Source of the DNA: Bacteroidota bacterium
Lineage (GTDB): Bacteria; Bacteroidota; Bacteroidia; Chitinophagales; Chitinophagaceae
Direction of reading: 5' to 3'
DNA: 39,687 nt
Assembly (NCBI GenBank): GCA_005884665.1
Contig: VBAT01000043.1
Location: 14,168-53,854, forward strand
Part shown: one piece after another, positions 1-7,006 of the stretch
Numbering within the stretch: position 1 is the stretch's first letter
Layout: each line of letters starts with the position of its first letter
Translations under genes and position numbers: made by a program
The notes under the pieces: generated by a model
Databases searched by the model: none
Seen by the model: only the letters and a program-made list of their open reading frames with translations
Told to the model about the DNA's origin: nothing

Positions 1-1
1 G

Positions 2-358
2 ATCGTTATCAAAAAAGCACTGGCAGAGGAGGATCCTGACAAACGTCTTGGATTTGCAAATGCAGTTGCTTACTACATGAAACTAGCCTATAACAACTGG
101 CACAAAGAAATAGTACATGACGACGCGATTCAAAGCGAGCTTTCAGGAATAACCAATGGACAGCTTACATTTACCAATACACCATATGTAAAAGCATTTA
201 GGCCGCAGGACAACCGCGACCGCGACAGGGGTGGTTATGGCAAACCTCGACAGAAATTCCAGCACCGAAACAACTCTGGTGGCGGAGGCGGAAGACGAAA
301 TGATAACCGCGATCGTGACCGGGGCGGCGGCGGTGGGTTTAAGAAGAAGAGGTATTAA
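2..358 (+). CDS. DUF4290 domain protein, C-terminal part
   Basis: The reading frame is open from base 2, so this is the end of a gene that begins before the window; the first ATG in view (77) is internal. The visible part has the conserved stretch around YYMKLAYNNWHKE and VHDDAI that I associate with DUF4290, a Bacteroidota family of unknown function usually found directly upstream of murA, as here. After about residue 65 of the visible part the protein becomes low-complexity, rich in Arg, Asp, Gly and Asn, with RDRGG-type units and a basic FKKKRY end. This resembles RGG-type nucleic-acid-binding tails; that role is inference. A strong terminator follows at 394-432, so it is not cotranscribed with murA by default. 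Confidence 0.85.
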   Translation: MVIKKALAEEDPDKRLGFANAVAYYMKLAYNNWHKEIVHDDAIQSELSGITNGQLTFTNTPYVKAFRPQDNRDRDRGGYGKPRQKFQHRNNSGGGGGRRNDNRDRDRGGGGGFKKKRY

Positions 359-359
359 G

Positions 360-375
360 CCTGCCGACAGGCAGG
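360..375. repeat. short perfect palindrome CCTGCC-GACA-GGCAGG
   Basis: A six-base-pair stem with a GACA loop sits directly after the stop codon of the DUF4290 gene. A looser relative (CCTGCCTGCTGGTAGGCGG) lies at about 35290-35310 after asnB. There is no T run, so it is not a terminator by itself. It looks like a dispersed intergenic repeat. Confidence 0.6.
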
Positions 376-393
376 TTGTAAGTAATAAGTTTT

Positions 394-432
394 AAAAGAA
401 AGGTTGACGATTCTGTCAACCTTTCTTTTTTT
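394..432 (+). terminator. intrinsic terminator after the DUF4290 gene
   Basis: A perfect 15-base-pair stem (AAAAGAAAGGTTGAC at 394-408 against 415-429) with a six-base loop ends in a run of T. It separates the DUF4290 gene from murA. Confidence 0.9.
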
Positions 433-510
433 ATGGAATAACTTGTTCTCACTCTAAAAAATTATCTTGCATCTTCCTATTACCTGATTAACCAACAGTC
501 ATAATTTTTC

Positions 511-1815
511 ATGTATTCCTTCGAAGTAACCGGCGGTAATAAATTGAGCGGAGAAATCATCCCGCAAGGCGCCAAGAACGAAGCCCTGCAAATAATCAGC
601 GCTGTATTGCTGACCCCGGAAAAAGTTACCGTTACGAACATCCCTGACATTCTCGATGTTAACCTGCTGATTGAATTGCTGCAGGAAATGAACGTAAAGA
701 TTGAAAGACCTCAAAGAGATACCTGCATTTTCCAGGCTGACAATGTAAATATTGATTATCTCCACAGCGACGCGTACAAGAAAAAAAGCGGAAGGCTTAG
801 AGGTTCCGTAATGCTGGCAGGTCCCCTGCTTTCAAGATTCCGGAAGGCGTTTATCCCAAAACCGGGTGGCGATAAGATTGGCAGGAGAAGACTTGATACG
901 CATATTATCGGTTTTGAAAAACTGAATGCTACATTTAATTATCATGCCGAGGATGGATTCTTTCACCTGGAAGCACCCAACCTGAAAGGAAATAACATGT
1001 TGCTCGATGAGCCGTCTGTTACCGGCACTGCCAATATCATCATGGCAGCTGTAATGGCAAAAGGTCCTACCACGATTTATAATGCCGCCTGTGAACCGTA
1101 TGTGCAGCAGCTTTGCAAAATGCTCAACCGCATGGGCGCAAAGATCAGCGGCATTGGCAGCAACATGATAACGATAGAAGGCGTCAGCTACCTGGCCGGG
1201 ACCGAACATCGCATGCTGCCGGACATGATCGAAGTTGGCTCATTCATTGGTTTGGCTGCTATGACGCAAAGCGATATCACGATCAAAGGCGCGGGCATTG
1301 AACATCTCGGAGTTATTCCCGAAAAATTCCGGCAACTCGGAATAAGAATGAACATGGCGGCTGACGATATTCATATTCCCTCGCAGGACAGTTATGAGAT
1401 CCAAACATTTTTAGACGGATCCGTGCTTACCATTTATGATCATCCCTGGCCTGGTTTTACACCTGACCTGTTGAGCATAGTACTTGTAACCGCCATCCAG
1501 GCAAAAGGATCTGTACTCATTCACCAGAAAATGTTCGAAAGCCGCTTGTTCTTTGTCGACAAGCTGATCGATATGGGTGCAAGAATTGTTTTGTGTGATC
1601 CGCATCGTGCAGTCGTTATCGGTTTGGATAGGGAGCAGGCCCTACGGGGAATTACAATGAGCAGTCCTGATATACGTGCCGGCGTGGCGTTGCTGATCGC
1701 TGCTTTAAGCGCCGATGGAAAAAGTATTATCCAGAATATTGAACAAATAGACCGCGGCTACCAGGACATTGATGGAAGACTAAAAAAGTTGGGAGCCACA
1801 ATCAATCGTGTATAG
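511..1815 (+). CDS. murA: UDP-N-acetylglucosamine 1-carboxyvinyltransferase (MurA)
   Basis: Catalyses the first committed step of peptidoglycan synthesis in the cytoplasm: transfer of enolpyruvate from PEP to UDP-GlcNAc. At 434 residues it is full length for the EPSP-synthase-like family. The N-terminal substrate-binding KNE (residues 22-24) is present. The active-site loop reads PGGDKIGRRRLDTH, so the usual catalytic Cys (Cys115 in E. coli) is Asp121, encoded by GAT at 871-873. This Cys-to-Asp exchange is known from mycobacterial and chlamydial MurA and makes the enzyme insensitive to fosfomycin. The ATG at 511 fits the family N-terminus. No clear Shine-Dalgarno sequence is seen, which is usual in Bacteroidota. 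Confidence 0.97.
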   Translation: MYSFEVTGGNKLSGEIIPQGAKNEALQIISAVLLTPEKVTVTNIPDILDVNLLIELLQEMNVKIERPQRDTCIFQADNVNIDYLHSDAYKKKSGRLRGSVMLAGPLLSRFRKAFIPKPGGDKIGRRRLDTHIIGFEKLNATFNYHAEDGFFHLEAPNLKGNNMLLDEPSVTGTANIIMAAVMAKGPTTIYNAACEPYVQQLCKMLNRMGAKISGIGSNMITIEGVSYLAGTEHRMLPDMIEVGSFIGLAAMTQSDITIKGAGIEHLGVIPEKFRQLGIRMNMAADDIHIPSQDSYEIQTFLDGSVLTIYDHPWPGFTPDLLSIVLVTAIQAKGSVLIHQKMFESRLFFVDKLIDMGARIVLCDPHRAVVIGLDREQALRGITMSSPDIRAGVALLIAALSADGKSIIQNIEQIDRGYQDIDGRLKKLGATINRV

Positions 1816-1960
1816 GAACGATGAAAAAGACAAAATCCTGTTCCTGCTAAGCGTCATTTGCCAGAATGCGCCCGATTCAATCTTAAGGCCAGGGCACTTG
1901 CCGTTCACAACGAAGCTAAAAGTAAGGAGATGATCATTATCTATAAATATTGAAAAGAAG

Positions 1961-2347
1961 TTGTGGATGACGTTTTATCACCAACAAATATTATCTCTCA
2001 AAAACAAATTTCTGCTGAAAGATCATTTGTGCGAAAAGATCATCAACGCTAAAAGATTCATTGATGAAAACTTTTCAAACAGGATCAACCTGGATGCTAT
2101 TGCCACTGAAGCCTGCATTTCAAAATTTCATTTTCTCCGCCTGTTCAAATCCCTTTATGGCCGGACACCTCACCAACACCTCACCGAAATAAGGATTGAA
2201 AAAGCCAAAGAGTTTCTTCGATCGGGGTTTTCAGTTGCCGACACTTGTTTTTTGACCGGCTTTGAAAGTGTAAGTTCATTTAAAGCACTTTTTAAAAAAT
2301 CAACGCGTCTCGCACCTTCATTTTATCAAAAGCGATCAAAACTATAG
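1961..2347 (+). CDS. AraC-family transcriptional regulator (DNA-binding domain only)
   Basis: A short protein (128 residues from TTG 1961, 126 from the ATG at 1967, which is at least as likely) made almost entirely of the double helix-turn-helix AraC/XylS domain. The first helix region is around IATEACISKFHFLRLFKS; the second contains VADTCFLTGFESVSSFKALFKK, matching the family's conserved Gly-Phe and Phe-x-x-x-F/Y-K pattern. There is no sensor domain. The frame is closed by a TGA at 1931, so no long N-terminal domain is missing. It lies about 210 bases upstream of a VOC protein, a pairing I recall as common in Chitinophagaceae, which suggests local regulation (inference). The stop codon overlaps the start of a heptamer repeat cluster. 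Confidence 0.85.
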   Translation: MWMTFYHQQILSLKNKFLLKDHLCEKIINAKRFIDENFSNRINLDAIATEACISKFHFLRLFKSLYGRTPHQHLTEIRIEKAKEFLRSGFSVADTCFLTGFESVSSFKALFKKSTRLAPSFYQKRSKL

Positions 2348-2441
2348 ATGCCGGATACTGATGTTGCATGCCGGATACAACCTACTGATATCTGCAGCTG
2401 ATATCTAGTACCCATTGTCTCGCATCAGTCATCTAGCATCC
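2347..2441. repeat. heptamer repeat cluster (GATGCTG type), two opposed runs
   Basis: Fills the gap between the AraC and VOC genes. Forward units GATGCCG and GATACTG begin on the stop codon of the regulator. Reverse-oriented units follow at about 2420-2441 (GCATCAGTCATCTAGCATCC, which reads GATGCTA-GATGACT-GATGC on the other strand). Confidence 0.65.
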
Positions 2442-2556
2442 CTGCACCTAACTCCTCCTCAATTGTCTGCATATCCGTGTCATCTCTTCAAAAAAGCAAT
2501 ATCCGATACGGCCAATAATCCGACAAGCCTGAACTTTGGCTCATTAATTCATAATA

Positions 2557-2940
2557 ATGAGGATCAAAGTCACGAGCTTATTGGTCAAAGACCAGGAAAT
2601 AGCATTGAAATTTTACACTGAAGTATTGGGCTTCGTAAAAAAAACAGAAATCCCTTTGGGTGACCATAAATGGCTCACCGTTGTTGCCGGCGAACAACCA
2701 GACGGGGTCGAACTATTGCTGGAACCTATGGCTTTTGAACCAGCCAGGATATTTCAAAAAGCCTTGTTTGAAGCAGGTATACCTTACACGGCTTTCAACG
2801 TGGATGATGTTCAAAAAGAATATGAACGTTTATCAGGTCTTGGAGTTGTCTTTAGCATGAAGCCCACAAAGATGGGACCTGCTACTCTTGCAGTATTTGA
2901 TGACACCTGCGGAAACAATATCCAGATCGTACAGGTATAA
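2557..2940 (+). CDS. VOC-family (glyoxalase/bleomycin-resistance fold) protein
   Basis: 127 residues with the two beta-alpha-beta-beta-beta units of the vicinal oxygen chelate fold: an N-terminal half around VKDQEIALKFYTEVLGF and a C-terminal half ending VFDDTCGNNIQIVQV, typical of single-domain VOC proteins that work as dimers. Possible metal ligands include E52 in the VELLLEP strand and one in the last strand, but substrate and metal cannot be read from sequence. It follows the AraC regulator in the same direction and may be its target. Candidate roles are an antibiotic-binding or glyoxalase-like enzyme; neither can be asserted. Confidence 0.88.
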   Translation: MRIKVTSLLVKDQEIALKFYTEVLGFVKKTEIPLGDHKWLTVVAGEQPDGVELLLEPMAFEPARIFQKALFEAGIPYTAFNVDDVQKEYERLSGLGVVFSMKPTKMGPATLAVFDDTCGNNIQIVQV

Positions 2941-3008
2941 CAACAGCATTTTTTTGTTATGAGTGGGAGGAAAGAAAAGATTGTCCCCTGCATTCCTTTT
3001 CTTTGCAC

Positions 3009-3605
3009 ATGGCTTTGTACAATAAACTGATTGTAATCACTGCTCCCTCTGGCGCCGGTAAAACATCTATCACCCGGCACCTCCTCAAAACATTTCCGCA
3101 ACTGGCATTTTCTATTTCTGCCGCTACCCGGGAGCCGAGAAATTATGAAACCAATGGTGTTGATTATTATTTTATACCGCTGGAAGAATTCAAAGCCAGG
3201 ATCAAGAAAAAAGAATTTGCTGAATGGGAAATGGTGTATGAGGGAAAATATTATGGTACATTAAAAAGCGAATTGCAGCGTATCTGGAACAATAACCAGG
3301 TGCCACTGCTGGATATTGATGTCAAGGGAGCTATTCATGTACAACAGCAATATCCAAAATCGTTGCTTACCTTATTTATCGAACCCCCTTCCATCGAAGA
3401 ATTGAAAAAAAGGCTGGAATCAAGAGGTACGGAAACAGCCGAGTCGCTGCAGGCAAGGGTCAATAAAGCGGCGTATGAGCTTTCTTTTAAAGACCATTTC
3501 GACAAATGCATACTCAATGATGATTTTAAAAGAGCGTGTGCCGAAGCGGAGACCATTGTACAGGAGTTCCTGGAAATTGCTTCGTCGCCTCGCTCCTCGC
3601 AATGA
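3009..3605 (+). CDS. gmk: guanylate kinase
   Basis: Phosphorylates GMP to GDP with ATP, needed for nucleotide supply. The P-loop APSGAGKTS is at residues 12-20, and the GMP-binding and lid elements follow (TREPRNYETNGVDYYF; LLDIDVKGA; the Arg-rich lid RLESRGTE). The start is ATG 3009 rather than the TTG two codons upstream. At 198 residues the length is normal, but the last nine or so codons and the TGA stop (about 3578-3605) lie within a copy of the dispersed CATTGCGAG-type repeat in reverse orientation, which gives the Ser-rich tail SSPRSSQ. The catalytic domain is complete without it. TTTCTTTG just before the ATG resembles the Bacteroidota -7 box. Confidence 0.96.
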   Translation: MALYNKLIVITAPSGAGKTSITRHLLKTFPQLAFSISAATREPRNYETNGVDYYFIPLEEFKARIKKKEFAEWEMVYEGKYYGTLKSELQRIWNNNQVPLLDIDVKGAIHVQQQYPKSLLTLFIEPPSIEELKKRLESRGTETAESLQARVNKAAYELSFKDHFDKCILNDDFKRACAEAETIVQEFLEIASSPRSSQ

Positions 3606-3608
3606 CGT
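3578..3608 (-). repeat. dispersed CATTGCGAG module overlapping the gmk 3' end
   Basis: Read on the minus strand this is a CGTCATTGCGAGGAGCG...ACGAAGCAA element, the same module seen at 3826-3853, 22147-22170, 26901-26926 and 31366-31388. It contains the last codons and stop of gmk. Confidence 0.75.
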
Positions 3609-3612
3609 GAAT

Positions 3613-3670
3613 GATGCTAGATGCTGGATATTGGATTCTGGTACATCTGCATCTGTCATCCAGCATCTTT
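3613..3670. repeat. heptamer repeat cluster (GATGCTG type), opposed runs
   Basis: Four consecutive heptamers at 3613-3640 (GATGCTA, GATGCTG, GATATTG, GATTCTG) are followed after two or three bases by the opposite orientation (CATCTGCATCTGTCATCCAG and on to about 3670). The transcript could form an imperfect hairpin. Confidence 0.8.
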
Positions 3671-3679
3671 GTTCTTAGG

Positions 3680-3875
3680 TTTATATTTCGCATCTTACGC
3701 TTGCGCCGAAGCTTCGTGCCGACGCCAAAGGCTCAGGCCGACGGCTGTCAGCGTAGGCGCACGGAGCGAGTGGTAACATTATGCATGTTGCTACCGATAT
3801 AGGTCACAACGGGACTATTAAGTATCCAGTTGCTTCGCTCCGCTCGCAATGAGGGCATCCAGCAACTGAACTCTT
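3680..3875. repeat. repeat-filled gap between gmk and the CBS membrane protein gene
   Basis: No gene is seen. The stretch holds a GC-rich segment (about 3693-3775) with inverted AAGCTTCG/GCCGACG pieces, then a reverse copy of the CATTGCGAG module at 3826-3853, followed by one reverse heptamer unit (GCATCCAGCAACTG). Short ORFs here are by-products of the repeats. Confidence 0.55.
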
Positions 3876-3877
3876 AC

Positions 3878-3885
3878 TATCTTTA
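3878..3885 (+). promoter_or_regulatory. candidate -7 box TATCTTTA
   Basis: Differs by one base from the Bacteroidota TAnnTTTG -7 consensus and lies 6 bases before the ATG at 3892, which would give a leaderless or nearly leaderless transcript. Confidence 0.45.
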
Positions 3886-3891
3886 CAATGT

Positions 3892-5151
3892 ATGACAGAA
3901 TGGAGAACCATTATTGGGTTTGTGCTTACGTTATTGCTGATGTTTTTTTTCGCTGGCATTGAAATGGCTTTTTACAGCGCCAATCGCCTGAATATTGAAT
4001 TAAAGAAAAAACAGGGAGGCACCACAGCGCATTTACTGGCCAAGTTTGTTGATTCGCCAGCCAGTTTCCTCGGAGTTACGCTCACAGGTTTTACGATTTT
4101 CCTGGTTTTCTTCAGCCTGCAGGTTGACAATGTCATGCAGCCGGTCTGGGTTTACCTGAATTCAAAAGTCAGTATCCCCGCTTCAGCCCACATTATTATC
4201 GAAATCATACTGGCCACCTTCGTTGTGCTGGTATTTGCAGAGTTTATTCCAAGAGCTATTTTCAGGGCCAGGAGTGTAAGCCTGCTCAGTGGTCTTGCCC
4301 GCGTTACGGATTTTTTTTACCAGATGTTCGTACCCATTGCCAATGGGCTTATCAATCTCGCGGAATGGATACTGAAATACGTGTTTAATGTCAGGGTAGA
4401 TAAATTAAAGGACCCTTTCAAGCGAAGTGATCTTAAAAACCTGTTTCAACAGGACATTGATGAAGAAAAACAGGAGCGCAATACACAGTTGCTGGAAAAT
4501 GCGCAAGAACTGCCCAGGGTGAAGATCCGCCAGTGCCTGGTACCACGGAAAGAGATCATTGGTATCAATGCCAATTCTTCGATCCAGGAGGTAAAAGCGC
4601 GATTTGTTGAGACTAAACTAAGCAAGCTTCTTGTTTTTGAAAATAATATCGATCATATCATCGGCTACGTCCACCAACTGGATCTTTTTAAGAAACCGGC
4701 CAATCTTAGAGATATCCTGCTACCTATCCCTGCAGTGCCTGAAAGTATGAGTGCCGCAGACCTGATCACCAAGTTCAGCAAAGAAAGAAAAAGCATTGCC
4801 TGGGTGGTAGACGAGTTTGGCGGTACAGCCGGCATCATCACAATGGAAGACGTACTGGAAGAGTTGTTCGGGGAAATACAGGATGAATATGATACCGAAG
4901 AATTCGTGGAGAAGCAGATCTCGGAGAACGAATATATTTTGTCAGGCAGGCTTGAACTGGATTATCTCGAAGAAAAATACGGCTTCAAATTCCCGGAGAA
5001 CGAATCGGAAACCCTTTCCGGTTACATTATCAATTATCACGAAACGATTCCCCGTCAAAAGGAGAGGATTTTCATAGAGGATTACGAATTTGACATAATT
5101 AATGTAAGCGACACACGGATAGAAATGGTGAAGATGAAGAAACTAAAGTAG
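3892..5151 (+). CDS. CNNM/CBS-domain membrane protein (hemolysin/CorC family)
   Basis: 419 residues with the three-part architecture of the HlyC/CorC family: an N-terminal DUF21/CNNM membrane domain (about residues 1-190, with hydrophobic segments near 7-25, 58-80, 98-120 and 135-155), a CBS pair (about 205-330, including VPRKEIIGINANSSIQEV and the conserved FGGTAGIITMEDVLEELFGEIQDE), and a C-terminal transporter-associated domain (about 340-415). Related proteins take part in Mg2+/Co2+ handling; GldE of gliding bacteria has the same architecture, and sequence alone does not separate these options. The hemolysin name is historical. It is preceded by a candidate promoter at 3878. Confidence 0.9.
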   Translation: MTEWRTIIGFVLTLLLMFFFAGIEMAFYSANRLNIELKKKQGGTTAHLLAKFVDSPASFLGVTLTGFTIFLVFFSLQVDNVMQPVWVYLNSKVSIPASAHIIIEIILATFVVLVFAEFIPRAIFRARSVSLLSGLARVTDFFYQMFVPIANGLINLAEWILKYVFNVRVDKLKDPFKRSDLKNLFQQDIDEEKQERNTQLLENAQELPRVKIRQCLVPRKEIIGINANSSIQEVKARFVETKLSKLLVFENNIDHIIGYVHQLDLFKKPANLRDILLPIPAVPESMSAADLITKFSKERKSIAWVVDEFGGTAGIITMEDVLEELFGEIQDEYDTEEFVEKQISENEYILSGRLELDYLEEKYGFKFPENESETLSGYIINYHETIPRQKERIFIEDYEFDIINVSDTRIEMVKMKKLK

Positions 5152-5246
5152 GTGAGATGTGAGATGTCAGCCCCAGTTTTTGAGTTTCACGTCTGACGTC
5201 TGACATTTCACTTTTGACTTTTCTCTTTTGACGTCTGTCTGCTCAC
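5152..5246. repeat. heptamer repeat cluster (GTGAGAT / GACGTCT / GACTTTT)
   Basis: Starts right after the stop codon at 5151. Forward units GTGAGAT, GTGAGAT, GTCAGCC (5152-5172) face about nine units in the other orientation from 5188 on, in strict period seven: CACGTCT, GACGTCT, GACATTT, CACTTTT, GACTTTT, CTCTTTT, GACGTCT, GTCTGCT. The end of the run abuts the tatC promoter box. Confidence 0.85.
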
Positions 5247-5254
5247 TATCTTTG
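5247..5254 (+). promoter_or_regulatory. candidate -7 box TATCTTTG for tatC
   Basis: Exact match to TAnnTTTG, 18 bases before the tatC ATG. A TTTG at 5227-5230, inside the heptamer cluster, could act as the -33 element (16-base spacing, slightly short). Confidence 0.55.
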
Positions 5255-5272
5255 CCGCACTTTAGTAAAACC

Positions 5273-6127
5273 ATGGCGTTACTCGATTTTCTTAGTAAGC
5301 GAAAGAAGGACCCGAATGCGGAGATGTCGTTTATTGATCACCTGGAAGAATTGCGTTGGCACCTGATAAGGTCGGTAGTAGCAATACTGATAGGCGCCAT
5401 CGTTGTCTATATTTATGTACGGGAGGTCGTTGACAGTGTCTTGCTGGCTCCCGCTCACGACGATTTTGTTTCCTATAAATGGTTTTGCCAGGCTGGCCAT
5501 GCTCTCCGGTTGGGCAATACATTGTGTATGCAAGGTGTGAAAGTGAGCTTTATAAGCACCGAAATGACCGGTCAGTTCATTTCTTCCTTTACCGTTGCTT
5601 TTGTAGGCGGCTTTATCATTGCATTCCCTTATATCTTCTGGGAGTTCTGGAAATTTGTAAGGCCTGCTTTATCAGAAAAAGAGCTTAAGAAGACCAGGGG
5701 TGTGATCTTTTGGGTCTCTTTCTTGTTTTTCCTCGGAGTGGCTTTTGGCTATTTTATTCTCACCCCTTTTATGGTGAATTTCTATTTTTCTTACTCATTG
5801 AGCCCACTGATCGAAATAAAACCAACCTTTTCCGATTATGTCGAAAATCTTATATATACAACTGTCGGTATTGGGGTATTATTCCAGTTGCCACTGCTGA
5901 TGATGGTTTTGGCGAGGATCGGCATTGTTACAGGCAGGTTCCTTAAAAAATACCGCCGTCACGCTTTTGTATTAATTCTTATCGCTGCGGCCATTATCAC
6001 TCCGTCCACGGACCCATTCAGTCTTACCATTGTGACAATCCCGCTATATGCTTTATATGAAGCAAGCATTATCATCGCTTCGCGTATCAACAGGGCACAG
6101 GATAAGGAAATGAAGGAATGGAGCTAA
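5273..6127 (+). CDS. tatC: Sec-independent protein translocase TatC
   Basis: Core receptor of the twin-arginine translocation system in the inner membrane; it binds RR signal peptides of folded exported proteins. The family hallmark MSFIDHLEELRWHLIRS is near the N-terminus, followed by about six hydrophobic segments, including FTVAFVGGFIIAFPYIFWEFW and a conserved FxxGxxFxYF region. The start is the ATG at 5273; the upstream in-frame TTG at 5228 would add 15 residues encoded partly by the repeat cluster. No tatA gene is adjacent. A likely client is encoded in this window, the DUF1501 protein at 36657-38264, which begins MKRRKFLG. Confidence 0.95.
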   Translation: MALLDFLSKRKKDPNAEMSFIDHLEELRWHLIRSVVAILIGAIVVYIYVREVVDSVLLAPAHDDFVSYKWFCQAGHALRLGNTLCMQGVKVSFISTEMTGQFISSFTVAFVGGFIIAFPYIFWEFWKFVRPALSEKELKKTRGVIFWVSFLFFLGVAFGYFILTPFMVNFYFSYSLSPLIEIKPTFSDYVENLIYTTVGIGVLFQLPLLMMVLARIGIVTGRFLKKYRRHAFVLILIAAAIITPSTDPFSLTIVTIPLYALYEASIIIASRINRAQDKEMKEWS

Positions 6128-6276
6128 ATGCAGGAAATAAAAAGCACGAATCCTGAATACGAAATTCGAAACCGTTCGAATTAAAAAAAGTCTTTCGCTG
6201 TTATAGGGTCTTTTTTCGGATTCCGAGCTTTGTCCGGCTTCGGATTTTTTCATAGGCTCATCAATTATGAATCGGT

Positions 6277-6284
6277 TACCTTTG
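6277..6284 (+). promoter_or_regulatory. candidate -7 box TACCTTTG for rpiB
   Basis: Exact TAnnTTTG match, 34 bases before the rpiB start codon. Confidence 0.5.
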
Positions 6285-6318
6285 TCATGAGCCTTATTCA
6301 TATTTCAAATTTTCTCTT

Positions 6319-6774
6319 ATGAATAGTCCATTTAACTTAAACAAGCCCATTGCGATTGGTAGTGATCATGCCGGCTTTGACTATAAAGAAGATCTAATTT
6401 CCTTCCTGGAAGGAAAAGGTTATCCGTTTACTGATTTCGGCACTCATTCAAAAGAGTCTGCCGACTATGCCGATTTTGCTCACCCGGTCGCCCAATCGGT
6501 GGAAAAAAAAGAAGCTTCCTTCGGGATATTGATTTGCGGTAGCGCCAATGGCGTGGCGATCACTGCCAATAAACACCAGGGTATCCGGGCAGCTGTATGT
6601 TGGGGGGAAGAATTGGCAAAACTCGCCCGCCAACACAATGATGCTAATGTCATTTGCATTCCCGCACGTTTTGTAAGAGAGGGTGATGCCGAAAAAATGG
6701 TGAACATATTTATGAATACGGCCTTCGAGGGCGGCCGGCATGCGACAAGGGTCAACAAGATCGCCTGCGTTTGA
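6319..6774 (+). CDS. rpiB: ribose-5-phosphate isomerase B
   Basis: Interconverts ribose 5-phosphate and ribulose 5-phosphate in the pentose phosphate pathway; some relatives act on allose or galactose 6-phosphates. 151 residues, normal for the LacAB/RpiB family. The N-terminal GSDHAGF gives D16 and H17. The active-site segment ILICGSANGVAITANK carries the catalytic Cys73, and QHNDANVICIPARFV contains the conserved His106. It stands alone behind its own candidate promoter, in the same direction as tatC. The 190-base gap before it holds no gene, only AT-rich sequence with TTCGAA-like and TTCGGATT-like inverted bits. Confidence 0.95.
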   Translation: MNSPFNLNKPIAIGSDHAGFDYKEDLISFLEGKGYPFTDFGTHSKESADYADFAHPVAQSVEKKEASFGILICGSANGVAITANKHQGIRAAVCWGEELAKLARQHNDANVICIPARFVREGDAEKMVNIFMNTAFEGGRHATRVNKIACV

Positions 6775-6880
6775 TCGAAACCATTCATCAATCGATTATT
6801 ATCCCAAACTTTTTTTGCACTAAGTTTGACATTCCCGCAATTAGCGGAAGTGTCTAATTTGGAAATAATTGCTCACGCTA

Positions 6881-6898
6881 TCCCGCCAAATGGCGGGA
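6881..6898. repeat. small perfect hairpin TCCCGCC-AAAT-GGCGGGA
   Basis: Seven-base-pair stem with an AAAT loop in the gap between rpiB and the M28 peptidase gene. It has no T run. The remainder of this 230-base gap shows nothing else recognisable. Confidence 0.45.
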
Positions 6899-7006
6899 CT
6901 ACGATGCCACGAAATCAGCTGTTAATCTTTGCGTCGCATTGCGTGAAATAAACTTCAAACTTGGCCACTACTTAATTAGGCGGGATTTTTATTTTTTCCA
7001 AAAAAC

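Noticed and set aside
499..1605. Minus-strand and alternate-frame ORFs within murA
   Set aside because: Shadows of the conserved murA frame.
1816..1960. Possible remnant gene between murA and the AraC regulator
   Set aside because: ATGAAAAAGACAAAATCC looks like a start, but the frame closes after a few codons and no domain can be recognised.
3611..3802. 63-codon ORF after gmk
   Set aside because: It is a translation of the heptamer and GC-rich repeats, with no relation to known proteins.
6128..6318. Terminator or riboswitch before rpiB
   Set aside because: There are AT-rich and TTCGAA-like bits but no stable stem with a T run and no known riboswitch pattern that I can see.
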